Part shown: positions 1 through 64,000 of the stretch, piece by piece | How the letters are laid out: every line of letters begins with the position of its first letter | Position numbering within the stretch: position 1 is the stretch's first letter | Assembly (NCBI GenBank): GCA_903813345.2 | Contig: CAIIXF020000007.1 | Location: 4,779,730 to 4,843,729 of the forward strand | DNA length: 64,000 bases | DNA from: Owenia fusiformis | Lineage: Eukaryota > Annelida > Polychaeta > Sabellida > Oweniidae | Direction of reading: 5' to 3' | Notes under the pieces: generated by a model | Told to the model about the DNA's origin: nothing | The model's database searches: none | Seen by the model: only the letters and a program-made list of their open reading frames with translations | Program-made: the position numbers and the translations under genes

Positions 1-59
1 TATATTTATAAAAAGATGGCAGATATGTCAGAATCAAAATTGGCTCTATTATGGTGCAT

Positions 60-130
60 GCTTACTATAGCCAATCGGGGAATCCTAAAAAGTGACGTCA
101 CTGGGACGGTCCACAGGAAGTTGAAAACAG
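60..130 (+). promoter_or_regulatory. candidate pard3 promoter: CCAAT box and full CRE
   Basis: A CCAAT box (71-75) lies 17 nt before a perfect palindromic CRE, TGACGTCA (93-100), in a locally GC-richer stretch about 380 bp before the pard3 ATG. A TATAAAA-like string is at 7-13. No start site can be fixed from sequence and an upstream non-coding exon is possible. What is seen is the motif cluster; promoter function is inferred. Confidence 0.4.
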
Positions 131-431
131 TGAACAACGTTCAAAATTTCGTCTCATTTTATTCATAATTTTAGTGATTATGAGTAGATTTTAGGCATGA
201 ATTATATAAAATCGTGTTATGGGACGTAATACATATTAGAAGAATACACACCTGATATTTGATTTACAAGTATAAAGTAGCATTTTTCGGTTTAAAATGA
301 AGATAACTTGAAAAGAAAAAAGTAGGTCAAGCATTTGTGTGAATCAAAACATGAAAATAAAAATCTTTTGAATAAGTCTATTGTTCTCTGTTCCTAATGT
401 AAGAATCATTGGATTTACAACATATTACGTG

Positions 432-63973
<63,542 letters not shown>

Positions 63974-64000
63974 GTAGCCATTTCTTATACAATATTTTTT

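Noticed and set aside
16-168. A 50-codon ORF starting MADMSESKLALLWC near the left edge
   Set aside because: No family resemblance, overlaps the CCAAT/CRE cluster, and of a length expected by chance.

Overview
This window is eukaryotic: an intron-rich, AT-rich, repeat-laden piece of an animal genome. It is almost entirely one gene, the 5' two thirds or so of a PARD3 / PAR-3 / Bazooka polarity scaffold on the + strand. Fourteen exons can be joined in phase from the ATG at 475 to a donor after 63973. They give 971 codons (2,914 nt): the N-terminal oligomerisation domain (CR1), three PDZ domains and the aPKC-binding CR3 motif. The gene continues past the right edge. Protein conservation and the style of the repeats suggest a marine bilaterian invertebrate (lophotrochozoan or invertebrate deuterostome). 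I cannot name the species.

Layout. 1-474: candidate promoter and 5' UTR. 475-4724: exons 1-2. 4725-32099: a 27-kb intron filled with DNA transposons, foldback-like elements and a GC-richer island (about 27,890-28,197). The island looks like an internal promoter with an alternative first exon whose ATG is in phase with exon 3. 32100-42830: exons 3-8, with a 5.2-kb PIF/Harbinger relic in intron 7 that itself carries a foldback insertion. 42831-56321: intron 8, hosting a complete second gene on the - strand (45,625-48,700, with a probable 5' UTR exon at about 50.2 kb). That gene encodes an unrecognised secreted, cysteine-containing protein of about 287 residues. 56322-63973: exons 9-14 (PDZ2, PDZ3, CR3).

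Repeats with readable ends include a Tc1/mariner relic (TA duplication), two hAT elements (8-bp duplications, one with a BED-finger ORF), two piggyBac-type elements (TTAA), a pogo-like element, foldback elements with 5-bp duplications, a tRNA-derived SINE head, a 1.2-kb minisatellite with a 572-bp higher-order period, and an abundant dispersed repeat of 100-200 bp.

The most interesting items are the in-phase alternative first exon (it would make a PAR-3 lacking CR1), the nested secreted gene with a transposon abutting one splice site and a multiplied 3' splice site at another, and the paired foldback elements. No bacterial features, CRISPR array, rRNA or intact tRNA were seen.
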